Part shown: piece by piece, positions 22,243-32,139 of the stretch
How positions within the stretch are numbered: position 1 is the stretch's first letter
Layout: each line of letters begins with the position of its first letter
Source: Augochlora pura
Lineage: Eukaryota > Arthropoda > Insecta > Hymenoptera > Halictidae
DNA length: 64,000 bases
Reading direction: 5' to 3'
Assembly (NCBI RefSeq): GCF_028453695.1
Contig: NC_135773.1
Span: forward strand, 20,770,001 to 20,834,000
Made by a program: the position numbers and the translations under genes
The notes under the pieces: generated by a model
What the model was told of the DNA's origin: nothing
Databases searched by the model: none
What the model saw: the letters and a program-made list of their open reading frames with translations, nothing else

Positions 22243-23180
22243 CAGCCAGTCCCATAAGTATTCGTACCCTCATTGCTTGTAAGAGAAATTTCTTGAAATC
22301 AAGGGACGCATGCAAGATTTTGCAATAAACTTTTTATCATGAATGAACACACGTATAAAGTTTATTTATATCAAATTGTAACAAAATTGATTAACTAATA
22401 ACAAAAATATATTGATGTTACTCCTGGTAGTACGTAATAACAGTCAACAAAAGTATTCGTACCAGTGTAGATTTCGTCAAAAAATCGCATATTAGAGTAG
22501 CTTTTTTACTTTATATTAATTTTCTAGTATTTAGTGGGCCCACCTTTATGCCTTATTATATCGTTTAATCGATTTCGCATACTTTCTACCAGTTTCAATG
22601 TGATATTTGGTTCAATACTATTCCAAACTTCTAAAATTTTGTTTTCTAGCATTTGTTTATTGAAAATTTCATGCTCGCGCAGTCTTTTATCTATTTCCGC
22701 CCATAAATTTTCTATAGAATTTGTATCTGGACTCTGAGGAGGTGTATGTAAAAAGTGGGGAACGTGGTAAAGTATCCACTCGCGAACAATCCGAGCAGTA
22801 TGCTTCGGGTCGTCGTCGCGTTGAAAATAGTAGTCATCGTCCAGACCAAGCTTAATCGCACTCGAGCGCAGATTTTCTTCGAGTATATTTTTCTACTTTA
22901 TCTTATCCAAAATTCCATCGATAAAGACAAGTTTGCCCACTCCGGATGCCGCCATACAGCCCCACACCATCGCGGAGCCTCCGCCGTGCTTTGCAGTTGG
23001 TTGTACATTTTTTAATTCTAGTTCTGTATTAGGCTTTCCCCAAACTTTTCCTCTTCCGTCGCATCCAAAAATATTAAACAAGATAATAAAAAGTTTATTG
23101 CAAAATTTTACACGCATCCCTTGATTTCAACAGATTTCTCTTATAAGCAACGAGGGTACGAATACTTATTGGACTGACTG
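22243..23180 (-). mobile_element. Tc1-like transposon, internally deleted
   Basis: Flanked by TA at 22241-22242 and 23181-23182. Terminal inverted repeats of ~95 bp (22243-22340 and 23085-23180) begin CAGYCAGTCCNATAAGTATT and include ACCCTC, CTTGAAATCAAGGGA and GCAATAAACTTTTTAT. At 938 bp it is much shorter than a typical ~1.6-kb Tc1 element and lacks the transposase N-terminus. Further fragments of the family lie at 36417-36448 and 63829-64000. Confidence 0.9.
22517..23060 (-). pseudogene. Tc1-like transposase, broken
   Basis: On the minus strand the catalytic-core signatures of Tc1 transposases can be read: FNIFGCDGRG, then KHGGGSAMVWGCMAASGVGK (about 22950-23045), then DDDPKHTARIVREW (about 22780-22825), PPQSPDTNSIENLW (about 22700-22745) and a tail ending near RHKGGPTKY (~22520). 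The second catalytic Asp is at 22809-22811 and the Glu at 22710-22712. Missing are the DNA-binding N-terminal half and the first catalytic Asp; at least one frame change lies between LDKIK (~22896) and the DPKH block. It cannot encode active enzyme. In the intact family it would cut and paste the element at TA dinucleotides in the nucleus. Confidence 0.88.
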
Positions 23181-23182
23181 TA

Positions 23183-23860
23183 GGTGGTCGAACAATTCGT
23201 CCAAAAGAGTTCGTTCCAGCGAGGAATCGAATTCCCGCGTAAACGCGACACCGCTCCCGGTGGCGTTCTTAATTAATGAAAAGATGCGGTAAAGTGGCGT
23301 GCACGTGTACACGTGTGCGCGTGTACGTGTGCCCATCGGGGCATAGAGGGCGAACAACAACGCGACCGTTGTTGAGCCCGTAGTGGTGCAATTAACATAC
23401 TGCGGGGGCAGGCTCCCCTGACAAAGGATAATCGCCTTCGCCCCATTCCCGCGGCGGCCTTACAACTTCTGAATGTTATTAAACGTAATTTAATATCTGG
23501 CCGAGCCCAGCGCGGATCCCTCGTGGAATTTACGGCGGAGCAGGACGATATCCTATTAGATTCTATGGCGTGGACGAGCCCGGGCTCGCGCGCGCGCGCG
23601 CGCGATATTCCGCTCCGCGCCGCGAAGCCGACGACGACAACGTGGGCGGCATCCGTTTCACTTTCTTCGAAGCAGGAAGAGCTTAGCCCGGAGCTCGTTG
23701 CGTAACTTCAATCAACTTTTCCATCGTTCGTCCGTGATTTTAATGCCACCGGTGAGTCGCGACCCACTTCGAAAGCAGTTCGGTGTCGTTTAACGATACC
23801 CGGCGTGACAAAACCGATTCTTATTATGCGAACACGGGGCTGCAGATCTTTGCAGCCTTT
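23183..23860. other. GC-rich block with alternating tracts
   Basis: CpG-dense. It holds a 36-bp purine-pyrimidine alternation with a double CACGTG palindrome (23297-23332, listed separately) and a (CG)8 tract at about 23587-23604. No recognisable gene; frames at 23523-23705 and 23166-23360 are short. Confidence 0.5.
23297..23332. promoter_or_regulatory. Alternating tract with double E-box palindrome
   Basis: 36 bp of uninterrupted purine-pyrimidine alternation. Within it CACGTGTACACGTG (about 23302-23315) is a perfect 14-bp palindrome made of two CACGTG sites overlapping a TGTACA core. CACGTG is the canonical E-box bound by bHLH proteins; binding here is inference. Confidence 0.4.
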
Positions 23861-24460
23861 TTTAAAATCAAATAAAACTAAAAATAATTCAGTCAAGATT
23901 GTTTAACCTAAATTTACTCAATAAACTAAATTTTAATGAATTCACCCATCAAAATTAAATTGCAATTACCCCCAACTTCTGAACAATTTAACTTCAATAA
24001 CAAAATTTTTATTATAAAATTCAATTAAAAATCAAATTTAAATAAAATAATATAAGATATATATAAGATTTAGCAATATAAGATTTGTCTTCACCAGTTG
24101 CAACAAATATCGGTCAAATAAAATTTTCTCTCTTTCTTTAATAATTCCAATATGTTGGAAATCGTACGTAGATTCTTTTTATATGTACGTATTTATTTGT
24201 CATATTTTCAACGTTTATATTTCACATTGCTATCATAAATGCATATAATCTGAAATCATTGGATACAGGTCCTTTAAACATTTTATTATTGTTGCTTTCG
24301 TTTAATTGAGTCGTTTTATTGTCTCTCTTTTTATTCTAAACTCTGCTGGCGTCGATGCTTTAATATAGCTCTAAGTCGTAATATAACTCTCAATAGTAAA
24401 TATATATGTATTATAACAGTAATATTAATAATAAATAAATTAATTAATTAAGTATATTTT
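23861..24460. other. AT-rich spacer
   Basis: AT-rich; no repeat or credible frame. Confidence 0.5.
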
Positions 24461-25440
24461 ACGTGTCATAATGAATCACGTTTGCATGTATAATTGTAGC
24501 TTCAACAGCATCTTGAACGTTCTCAATCGAATCGGTACAATTAAGTCCCACATCGCGAGATACATACATAAATCTGCATCGCGAATGTATCCAAGCATCC
24601 GACGTGAAATTACGAAACAACGATTGCGAAACAATAGGCCGGCCCCGCGGTTTATTTTCTCGGTACACTCTGTATCGCGCGCATTTTAATTGATTAAATA
24701 TTTTCGAGCGATAGCGTACGCGTTCAGTTTTTTTATTAGGATGACCGACCAGTTGTTATCGTTACAAGCGTAAGAATGGTATCGATTGCCGAGCAACAAA
24801 GTAACCTTTGCTGCAATTGTGCGTTGTTGCACAGCGTAGCGTAACATCGAATCGAGCGGAGATTGCGACGTGCGCACGCAGAAGGGGATTAATATTTCTT
24901 AGATTTACGCAACGCGTTGAGATCGAAAAGTAAATTTACAACATCGAAGGTATCGTTAAAAATATTCCATAAACGCGGAGTCTCGTTTTATTTCTGTTCC
25001 CGTGAGACTGTACACATATTTCCATAAGGCCCCACAGGCTTGTTACAATTTTAAATACCGACGTGCATGTAATTAATACGAGATCACGATCGTCACACAC
25101 GTGTGACGCCAGTGGCGAAGGTATAAACCGCGGGTTTTAGAATAGCAAAGCGTTTAACATTACTATCGAGATCCCCATTTTCATAAATGAATATAAGAAC
25201 CGGGGAAATCGTGATACCAGACGTAAAACGACAGCCTAATTTCACAGGCCGCGAGTGCCCGCACTCGACCCCTCTTCGGTCGAGCCCTGCTTTTTAAGCA
25301 TCCGGGTGACCAATCGTGCTCGAGAAATTAACGAGCCTCCGACCGAACAGAGAATCCTTCATCGAAACCGAGGATCCAAACGAAATTGTATGAAAACGAT
25401 GGTAATGATAGCCTGTGATTTTTCATCGAACGAATGACCT
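24461..25440. other. Mixed to GC-rich block
   Basis: Moderate GC with ACACACGTGTGACG near 25094-25108. Opposed frames (24471-24689 plus, 24459-24668 minus; 25255-25437 plus, 25328-25510 minus) are shadows of each other. No gene recognised. Confidence 0.45.
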
Positions 25441-25940
25441 GTGTTTCAATATTTAACCATCGTGTTTTAATGTTGGCCATTATTCGAATAACTATAAAAA
25501 GATTGTACAAATGAAGTCTCTTCGATCGGATATTTTATTCGTGTAACAATAATTCTTAACAAATCGTTCCGTCCCATTTCGAACAAATTATACGAACAAA
25601 GATTGTAAAATTATTCGAACAACAATGCGAATAATTGCTGTTCGTAATTACGTTCGCGTTGATGCGAGAATACATTCATGCGAATGCGTACTATGTACAT
25701 GCATCAAGAATCGGAACAAATTTTCTCCAATTTGCAAATGATACCGTATGTATGCTTACCTTCTATTTTTATATTAACGTTATTAAATGCAACACATGAA
25801 AAATACGAATTTTACAAATTCACAGGAGGTTTTTATTTGTTTGGTTATTTATTCCATAATGTCGAGTACAATTTTATTCGTTAGCCTTTAGTGTCATATT
25901 ATACCAAAATATTTTTTATTAAAATACCAAATTATTCATT
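25441..25940. other. AT-rich spacer
   Basis: No feature recognised; CGAACAA motifs recur around 25580-25625 without a fixed period. Confidence 0.45.
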
Positions 25941-26103
25941 CATGGATTCATGGATTGGCGGAATTCTTTTACTGTCAGAAAGATGGGAGAAAATAGTCTC
26001 TAGTAATGGGCAATACTTTAAGTGAACTGATTTTGAAAATTATATTTTAAATAAAGCTTTTATTTTGGGAAGAAAACAGCGAGAACTTATGCTAGATCCT
26101 AAT
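25941..26103 (+). mobile_element. Mariner 3' end relic
   Basis: Matches the end of the 41-42 kb mariner: GATTCATGGATTG, a deletion of about 30 bp, GCGGAATTCTTTTACTGTCA, then TAATGGGCAATACTTTAA and the inverted end to GATCCTAATA. It keeps TGG and TAC codons where the larger copy has stops, so it derives from a less damaged ancestor. Confidence 0.88.
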
Positions 26104-26843
26104 AGTTAGTTAAAGCGGCAATAGTTGCAAGATAAGAATTTCCAAGATGGAGACTTTTTTTTTCTTTAGAATGGATGAATTTCCTTAACCGCGGCAAATT
26201 TAAAACGAGTTGCCGAATCCGTTAGCGCAGCTAATAATCAGGATGGCCGCGGCTAACAAACACGGCAATCATGGGGTTCCGGATAATTGGTCGTCATGGA
26301 AACCCTCCGGACGGGGCAGCGTCACTTTCTCGCTGCATTTCACATCTCTCCCCTTATTGTCTCCGACGGGCTGTTCTCGGTGTTGGAAATTGCTCTAATA
26401 AACTTAGCCCCGCGCGATCGTAACGGTGCCGGGCGAGGAGGGTTTAGGAGAGAAGAGGCGGCGGTGAGGAGACTAGAGAAAGGAGGGAGCAGAGAGAGCC
26501 CGAGCGCTCTAAGGGTACGAAAAGAGAGATTTACCGTTGCCGTGGAGTACCGGTCGTTGCCGGTTCGCGTGATTGTTCTTCGTTCTTTTCGACCGATGAC
26601 CCTTGCTAATTGCCCGACCCCGTCCTGATCAATTATTTACTCGGTCCGTCGGACGAAATTTCTTTTACGATCCAAGAAAACGCCCCGCCCATCCGGTGTG
26701 CAGCCAGCTCATCCTCGCGGTGGTTCCGAACCGTAAAAACGTCAACTACCTCTCTGTCGTTTGGACGTTGTGCAAGCTGTGCGATAATAACGGAGTCGCA
26801 TTTTTTTGCTTCGTAAAACATTCGCCGGCCTTCGCGGCAGAGA
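26104..26843. other. GC-rich block
   Basis: GC-rich from about 26185, with a purine-rich stretch at 26430-26510 (GAGGAGGGTTTAGGAGAGAA). Overlapping frames without recognisable domains. Confidence 0.5.
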
Positions 26844-26847
26844 TTAA

Positions 26848-27095
26848 CCCTTTGCGCACGAAGCCATTTCAATTGTAAATCTAAGACAATTTTTCTGATT
26901 TACTGTATACAACTCGCTTACTTGCATTACTTTTTCTTTTACTGTATTTTCTGTGAGAAAATTCATAAATATGAAATTGAATTCTGCGATTTATACAGAG
27001 TTACAAATTTAATGATTTTTTGAATCTATAGTTTGATAATGCGTATAGAAATTATTTCGGAACGTGGTGTGACAATTTTAGTGGTGGTCCTTGCA
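26848..27095 (+). mobile_element. TTAA element family A, right end lost
   Basis: TTAA-CCCTTTGCGCACGAAGCC at 26844, family interior through GGAACGTGGTGTGACAATTT, then the right arm breaks off after GTGGTGGTCC. No terminal GGG-TTAA. Confidence 0.8.
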
Positions 27096-27520
27096 TGTAC
27101 AGCTTCTACGTAGATACCCCATCGAATCTGTCAACTGTCTATGGTTTATTAGCTTATAATAATTTAGCTTAAGCCCTCTGCAATAGGAAATCTTCTCACA
27201 AATAACAAAATTGCTGATATTCATAGTACCTCTAAAATTAACTTTTATTTAATCAACTTCGTGTCGATACGATCATCTTTATTTAACTTCTTCAGGGATG
27301 AATTTTTATAGCGAATGAATTTTCATAGAACAATTTGTTCGTTTCTTTTTTATTTATCATCCACCTCACGAGGTTTTGTTAGTATTGCTGATGGATTCTG
27401 TTCCCATCTGTCCCATTCATTAACATTTTATGACACTCGACCATTCTGTTTTTCATACCCGGAAAAAATCCTACGTTATTGCTTAAAAAATTGTTTGTTC
27501 CAAGCAAGGTCTACAATCGG
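27096..27520. other. AT-rich spacer
   Basis: No feature recognised. Confidence 0.5.
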
Positions 27521-27919
27521 CTAGATTTAAAGGCGATTCAGATCTCGGGATCTCATTGGTCGCCGCCATGGAAACGGAGCCTAGCGTTCTCGCGCCTCGC
27601 GTCGAAAATCGCCGACGCGATAACGAACGCGCCAACAGCGCGAGCAAAGTTACACGCGGCTCGTTTAATTAAATGCCGAGAAGGTCCTCGAATCGCGCGT
27701 TCCAGCGGCGCGGAACAACGCGAACCGTGACGACAGGATTTCAACAAAGAGCATGACGAACGGAGGCGAGGGACTCGGGCCGGTGCAATGGTAACTCGCG
27801 CGCGATTCCGAGCGATATTCGCACGCGATTACGGACAAATTCACGCGGGGAAGAGGAAAGAGGGTGGTGTATCGGGTTGGTTTGCGGAATTTCGTGGCGG
27901 CCGATTCTCGCGAGACCCT
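27521..27919. other. GC-rich block
   Basis: CpG-dense; frames open on both strands (27479-27730 plus, 27553-27747 and 27741-28070 minus). The last runs into transposon sequence. No gene. Confidence 0.5.
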
Positions 27920-27923
27920 TCAA

Positions 27924-28384
27924 CCCCTCACCATAGTTTGACGAGCCCGACTCGTGATGGAAATTAGTAGCCAATAAATTATTAACCCTTTGCGCTCGAA
28001 GCCGTTTCAACTGTAAATGCGAAACAATTTTCCTGTCCCATAGTATTTCTATTTTACCACTGCATAGCACTTTTATGCGTCCGAAATTAATTCTTGCAAC
28101 TCGTTGCGACAGTCTCGCTACTAATTTTCTAAATCTAAACTTTATTGTTATAAAAATTATTTTCGAACGTAGTAGAATAATTTTAGCGATGCCTGAGAGT
28201 CACCGTTCGAGTGCAAAGGGTTAAGTATGATTAAGTTGGAATAAAATTCCAATCCCTTGTTATTAATATTCAAGCATTTAATTATATTCAGGCATGGAAT
28301 AAGCATCGATGTTCTTTTAAGAAATTATACCAATCGAAAAACTCCTAATCGCTGCAACTGCGAAGAAAATGGTACGGCAAGGGG
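27924..28384 (+). mobile_element. TTAA element family B, interrupted by family A
   Basis: Begins CCCCTCACCATAGTTTGACG with the subterminal near-palindrome ACGAGCCCGACTCGT and ends AAAATGGTACGGCAAGGGG-TTAA. Removing the family A insertion (27986-28220 plus one TTAA) leaves an element of about 222 bp colinear with the copies at 30054 and 39688. Confidence 0.88.
27986..28220 (+). mobile_element. TTAA element family A, nested in family B
   Basis: 235 bp, TTAA on both sides (27982-27985, 28221-28224). The uninterrupted family B copies have a single TTAA here (AAATTATTAAGTATGGAT at ~39743), so insertion duplicated TTAA. Confidence 0.93.
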
Positions 28385-28388
28385 TTAA

Positions 28389-28865
28389 TGGAATTATTAA
28401 TTGGACAAGCTGTCCCGTAAACGAGATTCCTAAACGGTTATTAGTTGAACAAAGTTGACACTAACCCTACCGAGTCGGTCAAAATAACCGATTTAGGATA
28501 TTATATTAGGGGTTAAGAAGGTGGTACCGGGGATCCGGGGCTGCAGGAGCGTAACAACGGACGGCCCCGCTGGTGAATTATTTTCTGCGGGCCGATGGTT
28601 CCGTTGCGGCGCGACGGAGACGCGGGTCGTGGCGGCCGAGGGCCGTTAAAAAGAAGGCGAAAATCGAAGTACAAACAGAATCAGATGAGAGAAGCCCGGG
28701 GGTGGGGGAGGGGCGGGGGGGGGGGGGGGGCACCGGCTACAACGAGCGTTTAGCCTTGACATTCGCCTCCCACATCCTGCCGGCTAGAACAGTGGCTCTC
28801 AACCGACCGGGGATCTGCGTCGTTTCGAATGAGATGAGCTTACCTGTTTCGTGGCAATCACTGTT
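28389..28865. other. Spacer and GC-rich block with G-run
   Basis: AT-rich to ~28460, then GC-rich. Contains the family E fragment at 28465-28512 and a G-rich run at about 28697-28730, including more than 15 consecutive G: strong G-quadruplex potential and a likely sequencing-error site. Confidence 0.55.
28465..28512 (-). mobile_element. TTAA element family E, end fragment
   Basis: CCCTACCGAGTCGGTCAAAA then TAACCGATTT matches the 33.9-kb family E end inverted (ACCTACCAAGTTGGTCATAA...), 24 of 30 positions. It terminates in GGGG-TTAA, so it may be a minimal internally deleted copy. Confidence 0.5.
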
Positions 28866-28869
28866 TTAA

Positions 28870-29333
28870 CCCTTTGCACACGAGTGGTGACTCTGAGGCA
28901 TCATTAAAATTGTTCTGTCACCTTTTAACCCTTTGCACTCGAATGGTGACTCTGAGCCACCACTGTTATTATTCTATTACGTACCAAAATAATTTGAACA
29001 ACAATAGGGTTTAGATTGAGAAAATTATTGAGTAATGAGAACTGTTGTTATAAGTCACAAGAAACAATTTCACGTGTATAAAATACATTTTGTTATATAA
29101 AATGGAAATACTATGATCCAAGGAAATTATTTCACATTTACAGTTTAAACGGCATCGAGTGCAAAGGGTTAAAATAATTTTTATAGCAACAAAGTTGAAT
29201 GTTAGAAAAGTTGTTGAAAATGAAACTGTTAGCATGAATCGCGGGAGTAAAATTGGTATATATAAAATGCACTTCGTAGCTTAAAACGGAAATACTGTAC
29301 ACTAGAAAAATGATTTCAGATTTACACATGATT
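28870..29333 (-). mobile_element. TTAA element family A, outer copy with A inside
   Basis: TTAA-CCCTTTGCACACGAGTGG (right arm) runs to 28924, is interrupted by a second family A copy, and resumes at 29173 with AATAATTTTTATAGCAACAA down to the left arm ATTTCAGATTTACAC. The far terminus is eroded. Confidence 0.8.
28929..29168 (-). mobile_element. TTAA element family A, nested inner copy
   Basis: 240 bp, CCCTTTGCACTCGAATGG...CGGCATCGAGTGCAAAGGG, TTAA at 28925-28928 and 29169-29172. It lies inside another member of its own family. Confidence 0.92.
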
Positions 29334-30049
29334 TACAATGAAATTTGAAATAATTGATGGAAATATTTGAAATGATGGAAATAATTTTTACTTTGCTTGT
29401 ATAACAGTTATTTTTACTTTTAATTAAATTTTCACTTTCTTTTATTTTTAATTAAATTCATACATTCAAATTAAGGCTTCACTATCGCGGACGCAAGGAA
29501 TCGCATAATTGCGGATGTAATGGAAATGAGCAGAGAGGGTGCAGGAGTATTATAGAATTCCGGAAGATTGATCGTTTCCATTGTAGACTCTGGAGGCCTC
29601 ATTCTTCGCGAAGATTTCTGAGAAAATTCCATGGGAAAAGTTGCATAATTACTGAAGTTCCAACAGCTAATGGAATTAAATTAGTGGCTGCAGGAACTAT
29701 AATTTGAACAAACTTTAAAGTTGTTTATCTCGAGCCTACAATTTTAATACTTTTTCTACTTGGCTGTGTAATTTAATACTTTAATACTTTATGTAAAGCC
29801 TATGTAATTTAATACTTCAATACTTTACGTACTTACCTATATAATTTAATACTTTATTTACTTGGCTATGTAATTTAATACTTTAATACTTTATGTAAAA
29901 CCTATCGCAAAGCCAAATGACAATACAATAACCCAATAAATAGAATTATCGGTGAAATACCTGCCGCTTTTGAACGATATTTCAAAAAATTCTCAAACGT
30001 TTATCTTCGCTTTTGAAGAACCATTAGAGAACTGCTGGTAAGAAAAGGA
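29334..30049. other. AT-rich spacer with local repeat
   Basis: About 29735-29905 repeats TGTAATTTAATACTTTAATA and CTTGGCTATGTAATTTAATA at irregular 35-60 bp steps. The rest shows nothing recognisable. Confidence 0.55.
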
Positions 30050-30053
30050 TTAA

Positions 30054-30322
30054 CCCCTTGCCGTACTTTGACGAGTACGACTCATGATGGATATTACTAG
30101 TAATAAATAATTAAATAGGGATGTTATTCTGTTCTTTAAAATTGGAATATAATTCTAACCCCTTGTTATTAATATTGAAGCAAATATTATTAATTAATTA
30201 TAATTAAATACAAGTAAATTCAGGCACGGAATAAATATCAATGTTCCGCCCCATCTAAGAAATTGTGCCAATTGAAAAATTCATAATCTTATTGACTGCG
30301 AAGAAAATGGTACGTCAAGGGG
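30054..30322 (+). mobile_element. TTAA element family B, complete copy
   Basis: TTAA-CCCCTTGCCGTACTTTGACG...AAAATGGTACGTCAAGGGG-TTAA, 269 bp. Subterminal near-palindrome ACGAGTACGACTCAT. The site used by the nested insertion elsewhere is empty here (AAATAATTAAATAGGGAT). Confidence 0.92.
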
Positions 30323-30326
30323 TTAA

Positions 30327-31570
30327 GAACGACACATATTCTAACTCTCGAACGGACGAATAATTTCGCTGCAAACTTTACCAAAACGAGCAAAACACCA
30401 TTCTTCGCATAACAAGACCCGTCCACCAATGTCGCCTCATTACAAATTCTTTTATAAATTATTAATGACCCGTGTCTCCTTGGAAAGATCACTTTGAGCG
30501 CAACATCCGCGCGACCTCTGTCCGAACTCGTTTCACGAGTCTAATTCTCTCTAGTCCTGCGGTACAAAGATCGCCTCCTCAAACAAATCCACGCTCGATC
30601 GCTCCGTGTCTCCGTTAATTCTTCGACGCTCTTGTCAATGCCCGGTGTGTGCTCCGCGCGAAGTACCCATAACTGTGTCAACAATTCTTTTTTTTTTTGC
30701 TCCCCCAACTCGAATCCTCGCGGGTAATTTCTTCATTTGCATGTCGGTCTCGCCACGGCGTTTCGAAAGCCCGTGTTTTTCTCGGTGCGCGATAAAAACT
30801 TCAGCTTGGCGCGATCACGCGGCCGGCTCGTCGAAAATAAAATAATCGAATCGGTTTCCGGCGTGGGCAGAAAGCGAGAGAGAGAGGGAGAGAGAGAGAG
30901 AGAGAGGAGCAGGCATCTTGAAAGGATCGCCGTCTGTTAAATATTCGCGGTGCAATTAAAGAGCGCGCGCTAAACGATCGCGGTTTCGTGGAAGTTACGG
31001 TACTTTTCAGCGCGGGGCAACCTTAACCGGCTGGTCCTTAAAAGAAACGTGCCAAGGACAGCGACGGCCTGCCGTCGACGTGTCGGGCCGCGCGGCGAGA
31101 CGCGGCGTGTCCCGACCCGTCTCGCCTCGTCTCGTTTCGTCGAGCCACGGGCAGATCTCTCGTTTATTAATTTACATACGATCACGGCTTAAGGCGCCAG
31201 CCGGATGAACGCGGATCGGCGATCGCGACGCCCGACGCCTTCGCCGTTGCACCTCGTCTCTTCCAGGGACCCCGCGGCCGGTATAATTAATATAACTGGT
31301 ACGGGAGCGGGGTCGGTCGACTTATCCGTGATTCGTTTTCACGGTCTTTGCACGTCCTCGGGCGTTATGTATTCAATTGCGCAATCGCGGTATCGTTGCG
31401 CCTTGTTTTCGCGATAAGACCGTTGTTTATCCGCGAGAGGAGAAGCCTGTGGCCTCTTTTTCCTTTGCCGGAGTCTTGCTCGATCGCCTCGGCCCGCAAC
31501 ATCGCACTGTACACGCTGTTCAGGTGTAACATCTCGGACAGAACATTTCAATACATATATGTGCGAATTT
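30327..31570. other. GC-rich block with GA tract
   Basis: CpG-dense. A (GA)n tract lies at about 30869-30906 and a T10 run at 30689-30698. Frames on both strands (for example 30970-31185 minus, 31348-31599 plus) are unrecognisable; the latter ends in family A sequence (NSLHTKPF). Confidence 0.5.
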
Positions 31571-31574
31571 TTAA

Positions 31575-32133
31575 CTCTTTGCACACGAAGCCGTTTTAAG
31601 CTTAGCTCCGAAATAGCTATATCGACCAGATATATGTATTCCCATTTTATACGACTTAGTACAGTTTATGCGTATGAGGATCGAGTCTTGCGACTCGCAA
31701 AACTGTTACGTTTTTAACACTTTACCGACCGATAAACATAGTCTATAAATAAATATATACATAGTCTATCAATCGGCTTTTTACTGTGGCAACCGATAAA
31801 TAATTTATCTGTGTATCTCATATCTTATAACTTCTCATATTATTATATAATTTTTTAAATATTAGATACCTTTCACGATGAACGAAGTAAGAACAACATA
31901 AATATTGTTTAACGCTGATCTTATGGAAATAAAAGAATGTTAGTTTTAATTATCCTACAACGACTATTCAATAACCGGTCGATAAAGTGTTAACAATCTT
32001 TCAAATAGAAGGGTCGAAATTATTTTCTGTACATAATATACATAATATACATTACATATGTATACGCATAAAATGTCAATATTACTTTAGAAACGATATA
32101 ACAATTTTCATTGGCGCCGCTCGAGTGGAAAGG
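31575..32133 (+). mobile_element. TTAA element family A, interrupted by family C
   Basis: TTAA-CTCTTTGCACACGAAGCC at 31571; resumes after the insertion with CAATCTTTCAAATAGAAGGG and ends GGCGCCGCTCGAGTGGAAAGG-TTTAA. Same interior variant as 1359 and 59341. Confidence 0.85.
31718..31989 (+). mobile_element. TTAA element family C, nested copy
   Basis: 272 bp between TTAA 31714-31717 and 31990-31993. Ends CACTTTACCGACCG and, inverted, CACTTTATCGACCG. The left arm has CATAGTCTAT twice within ~30 bp. Only copy in the window; no coding frame. Confidence 0.85.
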
Positions 32134-32139
32134 TTTAAC

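Noticed and set aside
22534..22737. Plus-strand frame in the Tc1-like element
   Set aside because: It is the complement of the transposase C-terminus, not a separate gene.
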